A stretch of DNA of 64,000 nt from Synechococcus elongatus PCC 11801 (GTDB lineage Bacteria > Cyanobacteriota > Cyanobacteriia > Synechococcales > Synechococcaceae): assembly GCF_003846445.2 (NCBI RefSeq), contig NZ_CP030139.2, positions 620,001 to 684,000 on the forward strand, given 5' to 3'. Positions within the stretch are counted from its first letter, which is position 1. Every line of letters begins with the position of its first letter. Positions 18,921 to 28,870 of this stretch are shown here, in pieces. The translations under genes were made by a program, and so were the position numbers. The notes beneath the pieces are model-generated. The model made no database searches and was not told where the DNA came from. It saw only the letters and a list, made by a program, of their open reading frames with translations.

Positions 18921-19709
18921 TTAAGCCAGCGTTGCAGCTTGGGTCAGCCGACGATCGCACCAATCAGCGATTGCCGTTGTCACAACTTCTAAATCACGAC
19001 CGAGCTCGCGGCTGGCAAACTGCGAAACATTGTCCAACCAGGTTAAGCCCGTTTGCTGCGGCAGCGTCTGACCAACAGGAGTGAGGTGGTTCCCCGACAG
19101 CCGCAGCCATTCACTGGTTTCTGGAAAGCGATCGCGCAGTGCCCCAATTAGATCGCGGGTCTGGTCAATCTCGTCGTTGCGGAACTTGACCAGCAGATTA
19201 TGGGCGACGCTGTAGCGATCGCGGATCAGACGCAGGGTGCGGGCGGGTGAGGGCGAAAACTCGACCGTGACATCCAAGGCAGGCGCCAACTGACCCAATA
19301 GGGGAATCGAACGGCGGGCTGAATAGTTATTGAAGGCCAGCAAGACATTGCCGCGGCGATCACTCGTTTGTGCACAGCCCATCAAGAGGTGTAGCTTGCT
19401 GCCCATACTGTGTCCGACCCCAAAAACGGGCAGATCCGACGACAGCAAGTTCAAGGCCAAGAGCCGTTGGTAGGCTAACCGATAGCTGCGATCGACCTCA
19501 TCCGCGAGGGTGGTGTGGTCAAAGGTATTGATAAATGGCGTCGCGATCACCGCAAAGCCGCGATCGCCTAGCCCTTCCAGCAAGCGTCGATAGGTGACTT
19601 GGGGCGCAGCCGCAATGAAGGCACCGCCCAGAAAGTGAACGATCGCCTTGGGCGACTCAGGCAAGAGCACAGCGTTGTCGTAGATCGTTTGCCAGAGCGG
19701 TGTTGCCAT
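18921..19709 (-). CDS. DUF1350 family alpha/beta-hydrolase-like protein
   Basis: 262 residues. The DUF1350 family is conserved in cyanobacteria and plant plastids. The protein contains an HFLGGAF oxyanion-type turn near the start and the nucleophile elbow GHSMGS around residues 98-103, as in alpha/beta hydrolases. A histidine near residue 207 (SGNHLTP) is a candidate for the catalytic triad. No signal peptide, so cytoplasmic. Substrate unknown; a lipid or pigment ester has been proposed for relatives only by fold. The gene lies 3 bases downstream of the zinc-ribbon gene on the same strand, so they are probably co-transcribed. Confidence 0.85.
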   Translation of the reverse strand: MATPLWQTIYDNAVLLPESPKAIVHFLGGAFIAAAPQVTYRRLLEGLGDRGFAVIATPFINTFDHTTLADEVDRSYRLAYQRLLALNLLSSDLPVFGVGHSMGSKLHLLMGCAQTSDRRGNVLLAFNNYSARRSIPLLGQLAPALDVTVEFSPSPARTLRLIRDRYSVAHNLLVKFRNDEIDQTRDLIGALRDRFPETSEWLRLSGNHLTPVGQTLPQQTGLTWLDNVSQFASRELGRDLEVVTTAIADWCDRRLTQAATLA

Positions 19710-19712
19710 CGG

Positions 19713-19958
19713 TCAGGACTCCTCAGTGGACGGAGCAGGGCGATCGCTACTCCAGCTCCACCAACTGCAACCACAGCTGCAATGGTAAAACTCCTGCCAT
19801 TTGCGGCGGCCATCGGAGCCATAGACAGGCGATCGGCGATTGATCCAGACCCTTACCGCTGCCCGTGGCGAAGCCTCACAGACTGGACAGGTAAAGGTTA
19901 GGGAGTGACGGGCAGTTTTGACCCACGGCGGTTGCTCGGCACTAAACGCATCAATCAC
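19713..19958 (-). CDS. Small zinc-ribbon-like protein
   Basis: About 81 residues if the GTG at 19958 is used. This choice avoids overlap with the EamA gene ending at 19978; a TTG at 20030 would give 105 residues and a 53-base overlap. No ATG is available. Two cysteine pairs (CPVC and CSCGC about 45 residues later) suggest a zinc ribbon, with an aromatic tail WWSW. It may be an RNA/DNA-binding or regulatory protein, but no function is recognised. It sits tightly between the EamA transporter and the DUF1350 gene, probably in one operon. Confidence 0.6.
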   Translation of the reverse strand: MIDAFSAEQPPWVKTARHSLTFTCPVCEASPRAAVRVWINRRSPVYGSDGRRKWQEFYHCSCGCSWWSWSSDRPAPSTEES

Positions 19959-19977
19959 GGCAGCGTTTTTTCCGATC

Positions 19978-20952
19978 TTAGCGATCGCGTTGAGCAACCG
20001 GAGACGGCTGGGATGGATCAACGGCAGCAAGCGACAGTCCCGAGGGCTGGATGGTCCCTAAACCCACACCCGCTAAGACCAGCAGACCGCCGACTAGGGT
20101 CAACACCGAGAGCGGTTCCTGCAACAACAGCGCTCCGATCGCACTGCCAAACACCGGCACGAGATTGATAAACAGACCCGCCCGGGCAGCTCCCAGCCGC
20201 TCGATTCCATTGGCATATAAGCAAAACGCCAGGGCTGTGCCGCCCAAGCCGAGGTAGGCGATCGCCGCAGTCGTCGTCAGTGATAGGTCGATTGGCAGCA
20301 GGACTCCCTGCCAAGCCCAAAGTCCGACCAGCAAGAGACTACCCCAGCAACAAGCACCAGTCGTCACTGTCAGGGGACTGAGCGATCGCAGTGCCTGCCG
20401 AGCCAGCAAACTGTAGACCGTCCAACAGAGAACACAGCCGATTAAGGCGAGATCCCCCCAGCCCGGAAGCGTCAATGCCCCAGCTTGCCGACTGCCCAAG
20501 AGGAGGACTGCCCCAATTAGCGACAGTCCCACGCCAGCCCACTGCCACGATCGCAGGCGATCGCCAGTCCAGAGCGCCGCACCCAGCGCGATCGCGGTCG
20601 GATTCAAGGCAATGATCAAGGCGGCACGACTGGCCGGAATCAGACTCAGGCCAATGAAAAACAGCCAGTTATAGAGGGCGATGCCACTGACGCCTAGGCC
20701 GAACAGCAACCCCTGCTGGCGGCGATTGAGACGGGGCCAGCGCTCTCGCTGCAGCATGATCAGCAGCAACACTGCTGTCGCCAGTAAGTAGCGACCACAG
20801 GCGACAGCCAAGGGAGAGAGTTGTTGGACTGCAATTCGCCCAGCGGTGAAGGTACCGCCCCAGAGCGCAGTCGCGATCGCCAGTTGCAACGAGACAGGAA
20901 GTTTCAAGGGTAAACCTGCGCAGCGGAGGCGATCGCTCTGATCATCGCCCAT
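19978..20952 (-). CDS. EamA/DMT-superfamily transporter
   Basis: About 324 residues from the ATG at 20952; an in-frame start at 21012 would almost abut the divergent TPR gene. Ten hydrophobic segments in two EamA repeats are visible, for example LQLAIATALWGGTFTAGRIA and GVSGIALYNWLFFIGLSLIP in the first half and IAYLGLGGTALAFCLYANGI in the second. These drug/metabolite exporters of the inner membrane typically move amino acids, nucleobases or other small metabolites outward. Substrate cannot be told from sequence. Confidence 0.88.
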   Translation of the reverse strand: MGDDQSDRLRCAGLPLKLPVSLQLAIATALWGGTFTAGRIAVQQLSPLAVACGRYLLATAVLLLIMLQRERWPRLNRRQQGLLFGLGVSGIALYNWLFFIGLSLIPASRAALIIALNPTAIALGAALWTGDRLRSWQWAGVGLSLIGAVLLLGSRQAGALTLPGWGDLALIGCVLCWTVYSLLARQALRSLSPLTVTTGACCWGSLLLVGLWAWQGVLLPIDLSLTTTAAIAYLGLGGTALAFCLYANGIERLGAARAGLFINLVPVFGSAIGALLLQEPLSVLTLVGGLLVLAGVGLGTIQPSGLSLAAVDPSQPSPVAQRDR

Positions 20953-21014
20953 CTTGTTGATAAGCTGTGGACGCCGGCTGAGCTCCGGGCAGATGGCACC
21001 CCACCAGGACAAGG

Positions 21015-21485
21015 ATGGAAGACCCTAGCTTGGCAGCGCTGCTGTCGGATCTGAAAGACACTGAACCCCAGGTGCGCGATCGCGCCACCCAACAACTCTG
21101 GCAGCGCTGGTATCGCCAAAAAGGCACCTACGGCTTCAATGAACTCCAACGCGCTGAGGTGCTGATGACCGCTGGCGAGATGGTAGCCGCAGAGCAACTT
21201 CTGAGTGATTTGATTCTGCAACTCCCAGATTTTGCCGAAGCGTGGAACCGCCGTGCTGTTTTGCATTACTTACAGGGTCGCTACTCTGAGTCTTTGTCAG
21301 ATTGCGATCGCGTTATTGATCTCAACTCAGTTCACTTTGGTGCCTTACACGGTAAGGGACTGAACCTAGCGGCACTCGGACAGTATCGCGAGGCGATCGC
21401 TGCCTTTCGTGCTGCCCTCGAGATTCAACCCTACGCCCTGATTAACCAGCGCTTGATTTTGGAATGTACTGCTCGCCTGACCTAA
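21015..21485 (+). CDS. TPR-repeat protein
   Basis: 156 residues. Two to three tetratricopeptide repeats occupy roughly residues 55-150 (AEAWNRRAVLHYLQGRYSES and then GALHGKGLNLAALGQYREAI). The first 50 residues are helical and charged. No signal peptide or membrane segment; it is probably a cytoplasmic protein-interaction module. Partner unknown. It is divergent from the EamA gene and convergent with the GNAT gene. Confidence 0.85.
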   Translation: MEDPSLAALLSDLKDTEPQVRDRATQQLWQRWYRQKGTYGFNELQRAEVLMTAGEMVAAEQLLSDLILQLPDFAEAWNRRAVLHYLQGRYSESLSDCDRVIDLNSVHFGALHGKGLNLAALGQYREAIAAFRAALEIQPYALINQRLILECTARLT

Positions 21486-21559
21486 CCAATTTGGGACTGA
21501 TTGCCGATCGCCAATCGAAAATCAGAAGAGCAGCACTATTCTCCCGTAATCAGAACTGG

Positions 21560-22048
21560 CTACAGGGATTTGTAGTAAACGCGATCGCAGCGCAGGGTGT
21601 GTACATCCGTCGCGGGTTGATAGCCCGCTGACTCGTAGAGACTCACCGCTTCCTTCAGTAGCGAACTGGTTTCGATCCAAACCTGCTGATACCCGGCCGT
21701 GGCAACAGCCTGCTCTAGCCGTTTGAGCAAAGCCCGACCCAGACCCTGCCCGCGCACCTCTGGCAAGAGATACATCTTGCGAATCTCGGCTGCGCTTATT
21801 CCTCGCACTGGCAGCGGATAAAAGGCCCCAGTCCCCACCAAGCGATCGCCCTGCTCCAGCACCCAAAAAGCACCGCCGGTCTGCCAGTAGGACTGCTCAA
21901 CTTCCAGAACATCGCGATCGGCACCCTCCGGCTCCCAGCCCAACCCGTACTCTGCCAACACTTGCGCAATCAGTTGGGCGGCAACCTCGCGATCGCTTGG
22001 CTGCCAAGGTCGTAACGTCACTAAGCCTGCCGCGATCGCATCAGCCAT
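21560..22048 (-). CDS. GNAT-family N-acetyltransferase
   Basis: 162 residues. Acetyl-CoA binding loop RGQGLGRALL at about residues 98-107, preceded by the strand IRKMYLLPEV and followed by the YESAGYQP end motif: a complete GNAT fold. It transfers acetyl from acetyl-CoA to an amine of a small molecule or protein; the substrate is unknown. The start is 2 bases beyond the stop of the miaE-like gene, so aroQ, miaE and this gene form a tight minus-strand cluster. Confidence 0.88.
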   Translation of the reverse strand: MADAIAAGLVTLRPWQPSDREVAAQLIAQVLAEYGLGWEPEGADRDVLEVEQSYWQTGGAFWVLEQGDRLVGTGAFYPLPVRGISAAEIRKMYLLPEVRGQGLGRALLKRLEQAVATAGYQQVWIETSSLLKEAVSLYESAGYQPATDVHTLRCDRVYYKSL

Positions 22049-22050
22049 CG

Positions 22051-22662
22051 TCAGCTATGAACCCGTGGCTCAGGGTGAAGGGTTCTCAAGAGCTGGCTTT
22101 CCAGTGCTGCTAATTCTTGCAGCCGCTCATCGACCTGCGATCGCGGAAAACGGTCTACGGCCAGCAGCCAATAGGCACCGAAATGTCGTGCCTCTGAGGC
22201 CATCAAGGCCCGATAGAAACTCGCGATCGCCGCATCGGGCAAATGCGCCGCGAGTAATCCCAAGCGCTCATGGCTCCGCGCTTCGATCAAGGCTGCAATC
22301 AACAGCTGATCCAATAGGCGATCGGGTTCCGTCCGCCGAATAGCCGCATGCAGACCAGCAGCATAGGGCGGGGCTGGCAACGCTTGCAGAGGAATCCCCT
22401 GGGCTTCCAACAGAGCATTGACCTGCTCGAAATGCTCGAGTTCTTCGCGGGCGATCGCAGTTAAAGTGCGTACCAGCTTGGCATCACTGGGATAGCGACT
22501 GATCAAACTCAGGGCAACGCCAGCCGCCTTCCGCTCACAGTGGGCGTGATCGAGCAGAACCGTTGGGAAATAGGCCAGTGCCTGCTCAATCCAAGCTTGA
22601 GAAGTCGGCTGCTGCAAAAAGCGAATCGTCGCTGGAGCATCGGGCAGAACAGTTGTGGTCAT
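22051..22662 (-). CDS. miaE: tRNA-(ms2io6A)-hydroxylase-like diiron protein
   Basis: 203 residues from the ATG at 22662, which overlaps the aroQ stop in an ATGA arrangement; upstream extension is therefore unlikely. MiaE hydroxylates ms2i6A at position 37 of tRNA with a non-heme diiron centre. The ferritin-like ligands are visible: [28 protein letters not shown] and EARHFG supply the Glu and His residues in the expected order. The family is present in many cyanobacteria. Translational coupling with aroQ is implied by the overlap. Confidence 0.9.
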   Translation of the reverse strand: MTTTVLPDAPATIRFLQQPTSQAWIEQALAYFPTVLLDHAHCERKAAGVALSLISRYPSDAKLVRTLTAIAREELEHFEQVNALLEAQGIPLQALPAPPYAAGLHAAIRRTEPDRLLDQLLIAALIEARSHERLGLLAAHLPDAAIASFYRALMASEARHFGAYWLLAVDRFPRSQVDERLQELAALESQLLRTLHPEPRVHS

Positions 22663-23108
22663 ACGGCTTTGACAGCCTGTAGGTGGTTGATGATCGCCCG
22701 CAGTCCCAGCTGATAGCTGTCTGGGCCAAAACCACAAATCTGGCCGAGGACGACCGCTGCCAAGTAGGAATGGTGGCGGAAAGACTCGCGCTGATGGATG
22801 TTGCTGAGGTGCACCTCAACCGTTGGGATTTGAGTACCGGCGATCGCATCACGAATCGCCACGCTGGTATGGGTGTAGGCACCGGCATTGATCACCAGCC
22901 CATCTTGCTCACCCCGCGCCGCATGAATCGCGTCAACCAAAGCGCCTTCATGGTTACTTTGCAGGATAGAGACTGCTGCCCCAAGACTCTGTCCAAGCTG
23001 AACCAGATCGGTATTGATTTCAGCCAGTGATGTTTGACCGTAAATCGTTGGCTCTCTCAGCCCCAAAAGGTTGAGGTTAGGGCCATGCAAGACAAGAATT
23101 TTCAGCAA
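22659..23108 (-). CDS. aroQ: 3-dehydroquinate dehydratase, type II
   Basis: 149 residues from a TTG start. It catalyses dehydration of 3-dehydroquinate to 3-dehydroshikimate in the shikimate pathway, as a dodecameric cytoplasmic enzyme. HGPNLNLLG, the catalytic Tyr in [14 protein letters not shown] and EVHLSN with the active-site His are all present, and the length is normal. Its stop overlaps the miaE start, and a 42-residue small ORF ends 10 bases upstream on the same strand. Confidence 0.95.
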   Translation of the reverse strand: MLKILVLHGPNLNLLGLREPTIYGQTSLAEINTDLVQLGQSLGAAVSILQSNHEGALVDAIHAARGEQDGLVINAGAYTHTSVAIRDAIAGTQIPTVEVHLSNIHQRESFRHHSYLAAVVLGQICGFGPDSYQLGLRAIINHLQAVKAV

Positions 23109-23118
23109 AGCTCAAAAA

Positions 23119-23247
23119 TTAGCGGCGATCGCGCACAGGAACAGGAATAGGCTCGGGCTCAGGCTGGGCTTGGGGACCAAACAGCGCTTCGATCAACCGC
23201 CGTGCCAAATCTTGCAGGCGATCCAGAATTTGATCCACTAATCCCAT
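23119..23247 (-). CDS. Small ORF, 42 aa, upstream of aroQ
   Basis: ATG at 23247 to TAA at 23119. The peptide has an amphipathic helix (GLVDQILDRLQDLARRLIEA) then a Pro/Glu-rich tail (QPEPEPIPVPV) ending in RDRR. The helix resembles a membrane-surface or protein-docking helix. It lies 10 bases before aroQ on the same strand, so it probably shares the transcript. No known family was recognised. Coding status is supported by the regular helix periodicity and the tight spacing only. Confidence 0.5.
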   Translation of the reverse strand: MGLVDQILDRLQDLARRLIEALFGPQAQPEPEPIPVPVRDRR

Positions 23248-23421
23248 GCTGTGCTTGCCCCATACAGGTTTTCAAGAACAGACCCTGCAACAGCAGGCGT
23301 TGCTACTGATGATAGCGAATCGATCTCGCCCGCTTCAAGTCAGCGATTTGCCCCAGAAAATTTCCAGAAAAACTGGCAATCCTCTGTGGCCTGTGCTTAA
23401 ATGTCTTCTTGTGGAAAGCTT

Positions 23422-23503
23422 GGGTCGATGCCCGAGTGGTTAATGGGGGTGGACTGTAAATCCACTGGCTATGCCTACGCTGGTTCGAATCCAGCTCGGC
23501 CCA
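23422..23503 (+). tRNA. tRNA-Tyr (anticodon GTA)
   Basis: Acceptor arms GGGTCGA/TCGGCCC pair (one G-U) with discriminator A at 23503. Anticodon GTA is at 23456-23458 in the loop of the GGACT/AATCC region, and a long class II variable arm is present, as expected for tRNA-Tyr. The T-arm contains GGTTCGAATCC. CCA is not encoded. Confidence 0.95.
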
Positions 23504-23513
23504 CCTTTCCACT

Positions 23514-23585
<72 letters not shown>

Positions 23586-23799
23586 CTGAAAACTTTAATG
23601 ATTCAGCTCGAAGTGATACCTGTCGAGATTGACTGAGTTTTAATCTTGTTTTGAATCGACGGTCAGTAAACGCTATCGATAGCTGGGCGATTGCCAAAGC
23701 TGTCCTGAGCAAATTTGACCAGAGCGCCAAGAACGACAGCGGCATGGTGGACGCCCAACCCTCGACAATGGAAAGGCTGTCCAAGAAACCCTCAACCAG

Positions 23800-26154
23800 T
23801 TGCAGAGTTGCTGGTTGGGTCTCGGGCTGCAATTTCGGTCCCCATCAGGTCTTGATATCCGCTTGCTACGGCCTACTCCACAACAACAAGCTGTCATCGA
23901 TCATGAGCAGGGACGGGCAGTCGTCGTTGCCGTGGCGGGGGCTGGCAAAACCACGACGATCGCGAGGCGCATTGGGCGCTTGGTGCACCAAGTCGAAGTC
24001 CCACCAGAGCGGATTCTAGCCACAACCTTTAACCGCTATGCCCGCAGTCAGATCCGCGAGAAGCTGGACCATCTGACTGTGCCGGCAGGGGTAGCAGTGC
24101 GAACCCTTCATGCCCTGGCGCAGCAAATTCTCAAGCTCGAAGCTGATCCTTGGCCCTTGGCGGCAGACGGGGAAATGCGACGGCTGTTCTACGACATGCA
24201 GTCTGCGATTCGGCAAGGCCGTCTCGATCTACCGACGGATCTCAGCAGTACGGAGCAACGCCAGATTGCGGACTTGACTGAAGACAGCTTCCTTAACTAT
24301 CTGGGCTATCTGAAAGGTGATCTGCGCTTCAGTGCTTGGCAATTTGAACAGCTGCCTCCAGCCTTGCAGGCCGTCGCCACACTGGAAGTTTGGCCGGAGT
24401 CACAGCGTTGGCTGAACATCTGTGTTGATGCTTTTGAGCAATGCCGCCAAGACGCACGGTTACGCAGTTTTGACGATCTGTTGGTCGATGCCTGTCGCTT
24501 GCTCTGTGCCGATCTCGGCATTCGTGAGCGAGTGCGATCGCGCTTTGACTTCCTGATTGTTGATGAATATCAAGACATCAATCGCGCCCAAAACCTTATC
24601 ATTTCTGTCTTGGATGAAGCCCAGCAGAACCTGATGGTGGTTGGGGATGATGACCAAACGATTTATGAATGGCGTGGTGCGCGGCCCCAGTTGATTTTGG
24701 ATAAATTGCGCGATCGCCAGTGGGTGCAATACACCCTTGATCGCAACTTCCGATCGCGTGCGCCCCAGCTCCTGCTGGCCAATGCCCTGATTCGCCACAA
24801 TCGCCTGCGATCGCCCAAGCAACTCCAGGGCACCAAGGCTTGGCAACATCACTGTGAGTGGCGATCGTTCCCGTCCGGTTCTGCCCAAGCGGCGGCGATC
24901 GCCAAGCAAATTCTTGAGTATCGCGATCGCGGCAAGCCCTTGTCTGATCTAGTGATTTTGATTCGCACCTATGCCCAAACGCCGCTGATTGAACAACAGC
25001 TAATGGCAGCACAACTGCCCTACGTGATCCCCGGTAGCCAGCCGTTTTATCTACGGCGGGAAGTCAAACTACTGCTGGCCTACTTGGAGTTTGCAGAGGC
25101 GGAGCGCAACCGTGTCCGGAACGGTCTGACGCCCACGAACCGCGATCGCTACGACCAGTTATTCCGCGAAACATCGAGTCGCCCCAGCCGCTATCTCAAG
25201 CGACCAGAGCTGCTTTCAATGCTTCAAGAAGCCTTGGACAATCCTCATTTGCCCTTGGCGACGATTGTCAGTCAACGCTGTCGCGATCGCCTGGGCCGCA
25301 ACCGATCGCTGCAACGCTGGTTGGATTACCTTGGCTGGGTGTTGGTGGCTCAACCCAGTTCTGCCGCCGCCGCAATCGCCAAACTGGAGCAGCTTCTCGA
25401 TCTGCGCCGCTGGATTATTGATAGCGATATCTCGCCGGAAAGTGGGGCTCAAAAAGCCCTGATTATTGATGCGCTGCAAGCTTTTGCGGGCGATCGTGAT
25501 CTCCAAAGTTGGCTGCAGGAAATGGCCACTCTGCAAGAACAGTCGCCCCTGTCTGATGAAGGCAGTGGCGTCAATCTCCTGACAGTGTTTAAAGCGAAGG
25601 GACTGGAATGGGACACCGTTTTTATTCCTGATCTGGATGCAGGCATTTATCCCTTTGGGGCTAGCCGAGAGAGTGAATCAGGTGCCGGGCGCAACAGCTT
25701 TGATCCACTCGCAGAAGTTGTCCTCGATCGCAGCTTGCAGGAAGAGGAGCGCCGCATTTTGTACGTGGCTCTAACGCGATCGATCAACAATTTGCACCTT
25801 TCCTCCGCCACCACGCAGCGATCGCCCTTTTTGCAAGAAGCGCAGATCAGCAAGATCCAAACACGCCTGCCACGATTGCGAGCCCTTGCGACCGGCCAAC
25901 TCCAACAACTCAACGATCGCCAACGCAGTCAACTGATTCACATCGATCTTGCGTTCTGTGCCCAGCAACGCCTGCATGAAGTATTGGTGACCAGCCTGCG
26001 CCAACTCCCTCCTCAAGCGATCGCCCAGCACTGTCACATGGTTCAGCAGTGGATTCAGGATGCTATCGAAAGCGATCGCCCACCCCTGCGATCGGAACTC
26101 ATCCAGCAGTTTTGGGCCGAGATTACCGCCGAGTTGATGCCGCAGCAGTCTTAA
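23800..26154 (+). CDS. UvrD/Rep-type superfamily 1 DNA helicase
   Basis: 784 residues from TTG 23800; a TTG at 23863 (before LRPTPQQQAV) is an equally good start because conserved sequence begins there. All helicase motifs are present: Q-motif TPQQQAV, Walker A AGAGKTTT (Lys50), motif II VDEYQD, motif III GDDDQTIYEWRGA, motif IV LDRNFRSRAP, motif V FKAKGLEWDTVF and motif VI EEERRILYVALTRS. It is an ATP-driven 3'-5' DNA translocase for repair or replication restart. The C-terminal 130 residues are divergent. Not obviously UvrD or PcrA itself. Convergent with hisD. Confidence 0.92.
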   Translation: MQSCWLGLGLQFRSPSGLDIRLLRPTPQQQAVIDHEQGRAVVVAVAGAGKTTTIARRIGRLVHQVEVPPERILATTFNRYARSQIREKLDHLTVPAGVAVRTLHALAQQILKLEADPWPLAADGEMRRLFYDMQSAIRQGRLDLPTDLSSTEQRQIADLTEDSFLNYLGYLKGDLRFSAWQFEQLPPALQAVATLEVWPESQRWLNICVDAFEQCRQDARLRSFDDLLVDACRLLCADLGIRERVRSRFDFLIVDEYQDINRAQNLIISVLDEAQQNLMVVGDDDQTIYEWRGARPQLILDKLRDRQWVQYTLDRNFRSRAPQLLLANALIRHNRLRSPKQLQGTKAWQHHCEWRSFPSGSAQAAAIAKQILEYRDRGKPLSDLVILIRTYAQTPLIEQQLMAAQLPYVIPGSQPFYLRREVKLLLAYLEFAEAERNRVRNGLTPTNRDRYDQLFRETSSRPSRYLKRPELLSMLQEALDNPHLPLATIVSQRCRDRLGRNRSLQRWLDYLGWVLVAQPSSAAAAIAKLEQLLDLRRWIIDSDISPESGAQKALIIDALQAFAGDRDLQSWLQEMATLQEQSPLSDEGSGVNLLTVFKAKGLEWDTVFIPDLDAGIYPFGASRESESGAGRNSFDPLAEVVLDRSLQEEERRILYVALTRSINNLHLSSATTQRSPFLQEAQISKIQTRLPRLRALATGQLQQLNDRQRSQLIHIDLAFCAQQRLHEVLVTSLRQLPPQAIAQHCHMVQQWIQDAIESDRPPLRSELIQQFWAEITAELMPQQS

Positions 26155-26200
26155 CCCGGCTGCAGTGGCAACAGTCTGAAGCAGCTGTTTTCAACTGCCC

Positions 26201-27505
26201 TTAGCGATCCAACGACTGCTGGCGTAACCGCACCGATTCTGCATGCGATTCCAAGCCTTCAGCGGTCGCCAGAACATCGACTGCTCGCGCCACCCGTTGC
26301 AACGAGGCGGCGGTGTATTCAATCAGGCTAGAGGACTTGAGGAAGGTTTCCACACTCAGGGCTGAGGCATAGCGAGCTGCTCCCGAGGTTGGCAGGGTGT
26401 GATTGGGGCCAGCGACATAGTCACCGATCGCTTCTGGCGTCAGAGAGCCGAGGAAGATCGCCCCCGCATGGCGAATCTTTTCAACGAGTGCCCAAGGATC
26501 TTCGACTTCCAGTTCCAAGTGTTCGGGCGCAAACTGATTCGAGAGCTTCACGGCTGTCTCCAGCGAGTCCACCACGATCGCAAGGCCGTAGTGAGCGATC
26601 GCTTTTTCGGTGACCAACCGGCGCGGATGATCCTGCAGCTGCCGTTCGACTTCGAGGCTGACCTGCGTTGCCATCTCTAGATCGGGCGTGATCAAAATCG
26701 CCGCTGCCAGCGGATCATGTTCTGCCTGAGCGAGCAAATCCGCAGCAACCCAACGCGGGTTGGCACTGCGATCGGCAATGATCAGCACCTCAGAAGGCCC
26801 TGCCAAGGAGTCAATGCCGACGGTGCCATAGACCAATTTCTTAGCCAGCGTCACATAGATATTGCCGGGGCCGCTGATCACATCAACCTTGGGAATGGTC
26901 GCCGTGCCGTAGGCCAAAGCTGCGATCGCCTGTGCTCCACCCACACGGTAAATCTCTTCAATCCCAGCCTCTTGTGCCGCGACAAGAACAGCCGGGTTCA
27001 AGCTGCCATCCGGCCCTGGTGGCGTGGTGATCACCACCCGTTCCACTCCAGCGACCTTGGCAGGAACAGCATTCATCAGCACCGTGCTGGGATAAGCTGC
27101 TCGCCCACCCGGTACATAGAGACCAGCACGGTCGACAGGGGTATAACGCTTGCCCAACACTTCACCATCGGCCCCAAACTGGACCCAGCTTTTGGGTACG
27201 CGCTGACGGTGAAATGCCTCAATTTGACGATGGGCTAACCGGATCGCATCAAGGAGGTCTTTAGGAATTTGCTGATAGGCCGCATCTAGCTCGGCGCCAC
27301 TGACCCGCAGGTTCTCGGCTTGCAACGCAAAACCATCAAATTCTTGGGTGAATTCGATCAGAGCGGCATCGCCGCGACGCTGCACCGCTTGGACAATCTC
27401 CCGAACGCTGGCTTCACGGTGGACGACGGCATCATCATGGGTGCGATCGCAAATTCGCTCAATTTCAGCCTGAGCTTCAGCGAGGTGAGAAACAATTCGC
27501 AGCAT
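26201..27505 (-). CDS. hisD: Histidinol dehydrogenase
   Basis: 434 residues from the ATG at 27505 (an open extension of 33 bases upstream is not needed). The enzyme oxidises L-histidinol to L-histidine in two NAD-dependent steps with a zinc ion. Characteristic segments SGPGNIYVT, SLAGPSEVL, LAQAEHDPLA, FAPEHLELE and GPNHTLPTSGAAR are present. It stands as a single gene, not in a his operon, as usual in cyanobacteria. It is divergent from rpsT. Confidence 0.96.
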   Translation of the reverse strand: MLRIVSHLAEAQAEIERICDRTHDDAVVHREASVREIVQAVQRRGDAALIEFTQEFDGFALQAENLRVSGAELDAAYQQIPKDLLDAIRLAHRQIEAFHRQRVPKSWVQFGADGEVLGKRYTPVDRAGLYVPGGRAAYPSTVLMNAVPAKVAGVERVVITTPPGPDGSLNPAVLVAAQEAGIEEIYRVGGAQAIAALAYGTATIPKVDVISGPGNIYVTLAKKLVYGTVGIDSLAGPSEVLIIADRSANPRWVAADLLAQAEHDPLAAAILITPDLEMATQVSLEVERQLQDHPRRLVTEKAIAHYGLAIVVDSLETAVKLSNQFAPEHLELEVEDPWALVEKIRHAGAIFLGSLTPEAIGDYVAGPNHTLPTSGAARYASALSVETFLKSSSLIEYTAASLQRVARAVDVLATAEGLESHAESVRLRQQSLDR

Positions 27506-27709
27506 GACCCCATCCAGCAGCGGAACCCAGAGTGGCAAGGACTCTCGAAGGATGAAAACTTCTCAATCTTGAGCCCGAAAGTCCTTTCAGCTTATCGCGA
27601 GTCCCAATTGGGCGACTCTCAGCGATTGCGATTACCCTGTCAGCACAATCTCCAAAAACCTGATATGATCGTTGACTGTGCGATCTACAACAGACGGATT
27701 TTCTGAGCT

Positions 27710-28006
27710 GTGGCTAATATCAAGTCTGCCATCAAACGTGTCCAGATCGCGGAGCGCAACCGCCTCCGCAATAAGGCCTACAAGTCAGCAGTCAAAACGC
27801 TGGTCAAGCACTGCTTCACGGCCTTCGACGCCTATGCGGCAGACCCCAACGAAACCGCCCGCCAAGCAGTGAACGAACGCCTCTCGGCGGCCTACAGCAA
27901 AATCGACAAAGCGGTGAAACGCGGCGTTCTGCATGCCAACACCGGTGCGCGCAAAAAAGCTCGTCTTGCCAAAGCCTTCCACCTGAAGGTTGACCCCCAA
28001 GCCTAG
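27710..28006 (+). CDS. rpsT: 30S ribosomal protein S20
   Basis: 98 residues from a GTG start ([18 protein letters not shown]). A small basic helical protein that binds 16S rRNA in the small subunit. Lys/Arg-rich helices fill the length, and the KKARL segment near the end is typical. A TATGAT sequence at 27664-27669 upstream could be its -10 element. Confidence 0.96.
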   Translation: MANIKSAIKRVQIAERNRLRNKAYKSAVKTLVKHCFTAFDAYAADPNETARQAVNERLSAAYSKIDKAVKRGVLHANTGARKKARLAKAFHLKVDPQA

Positions 28007-28072
28007 ACCGCGATCGCCCCTCACTGTAGGGCTATTGCTGTTCACTGTTGCTGGGATTGTCGACCTCACTCA

Positions 28073-28870
28073 ATGCAGCTCGTCGATACTCACGTTCACC
28101 TCAATTTCGACTGCTTCGCGGCAGAACTAGATGCCGTGGCTGATCAATGGCGCCAAGCGGGTGTGACTCGCTTGGTGCATTCCTGTGTTACGCCGGCGGA
28201 ATTTCCACAACTGCAAGCGATCGCTGATCGCTTTCCAGAAGTGTCGTTGGCAGTGGGCCTGCATCCCCTTGATGTAGAGCTTTGGCAGGATGACACGGCT
28301 ACAGAAATTGAGGCTTTGGCGCGGGCTGATCGGCGGGTTGTGGCGATTGGTGAGACGGGCTTGGACTTTTTCAAGTCCGAAGACCACGAGCATCAGTACG
28401 CTGCGGTGGAAGCCCAGTTAGCAATCGCGCGATCGCTGGATCTGCCAGTGATTCTGCACTGCCGTGAGGCAGCGACAGCCATGGCCCAAGTCCTGCGATC
28501 GCAGCAGTCCCAGCCCGGGCCCCTGAGAGGGGTGATGCACTGCTGGGGCGGCACGCCGGAAGAAACCCGCTGGTTTTTGGATCTCGGGTTTTACATCAGC
28601 TTCAGTGGCACCCTGACGTTTGGCAAAGCCGAGACGATTCGCGACTCGGCTCGGCTCGTGCCCGGCGATCGCCTGCTGATTGAAACCGATTGTCCGTTTC
28701 TAGCGCCAGTTCCCAAGCGGGGCAAGCGCAATGAACCGGCTTTCGTGCAGCATGTGGCGGCTCGGATGGCTGAAGTCCGTTCCGAAACTCTGGAAGCGAT
28801 CGCGGCAACTACCACCCGCAACGCTTTCGAACTGTTCCGTTTACCGACTGCTCTACCGCAAGTTGCTTAA
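28073..28870 (+). CDS. tatD: TatD-family metal-dependent hydrolase
   Basis: 265 residues. The TatD DNase motifs are present: DTHVHLNF (two metal His), [12 protein letters not shown] (metal Glu), HCRE, HCWGG and [10 protein letters not shown] (metal Asp). A TIM-barrel amidohydrolase-fold nuclease with 3'-5' exonuclease activity in E. coli. It lies between rpsT and rpoB, all on the plus strand. An 8-bp inverted repeat overlaps its stop codon. Confidence 0.92.
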   Translation: MQLVDTHVHLNFDCFAAELDAVADQWRQAGVTRLVHSCVTPAEFPQLQAIADRFPEVSLAVGLHPLDVELWQDDTATEIEALARADRRVVAIGETGLDFFKSEDHEHQYAAVEAQLAIARSLDLPVILHCREAATAMAQVLRSQQSQPGPLRGVMHCWGGTPEETRWFLDLGFYISFSGTLTFGKAETIRDSARLVPGDRLLIETDCPFLAPVPKRGKRNEPAFVQHVAARMAEVRSETLEAIAATTTRNAFELFRLPTALPQVA

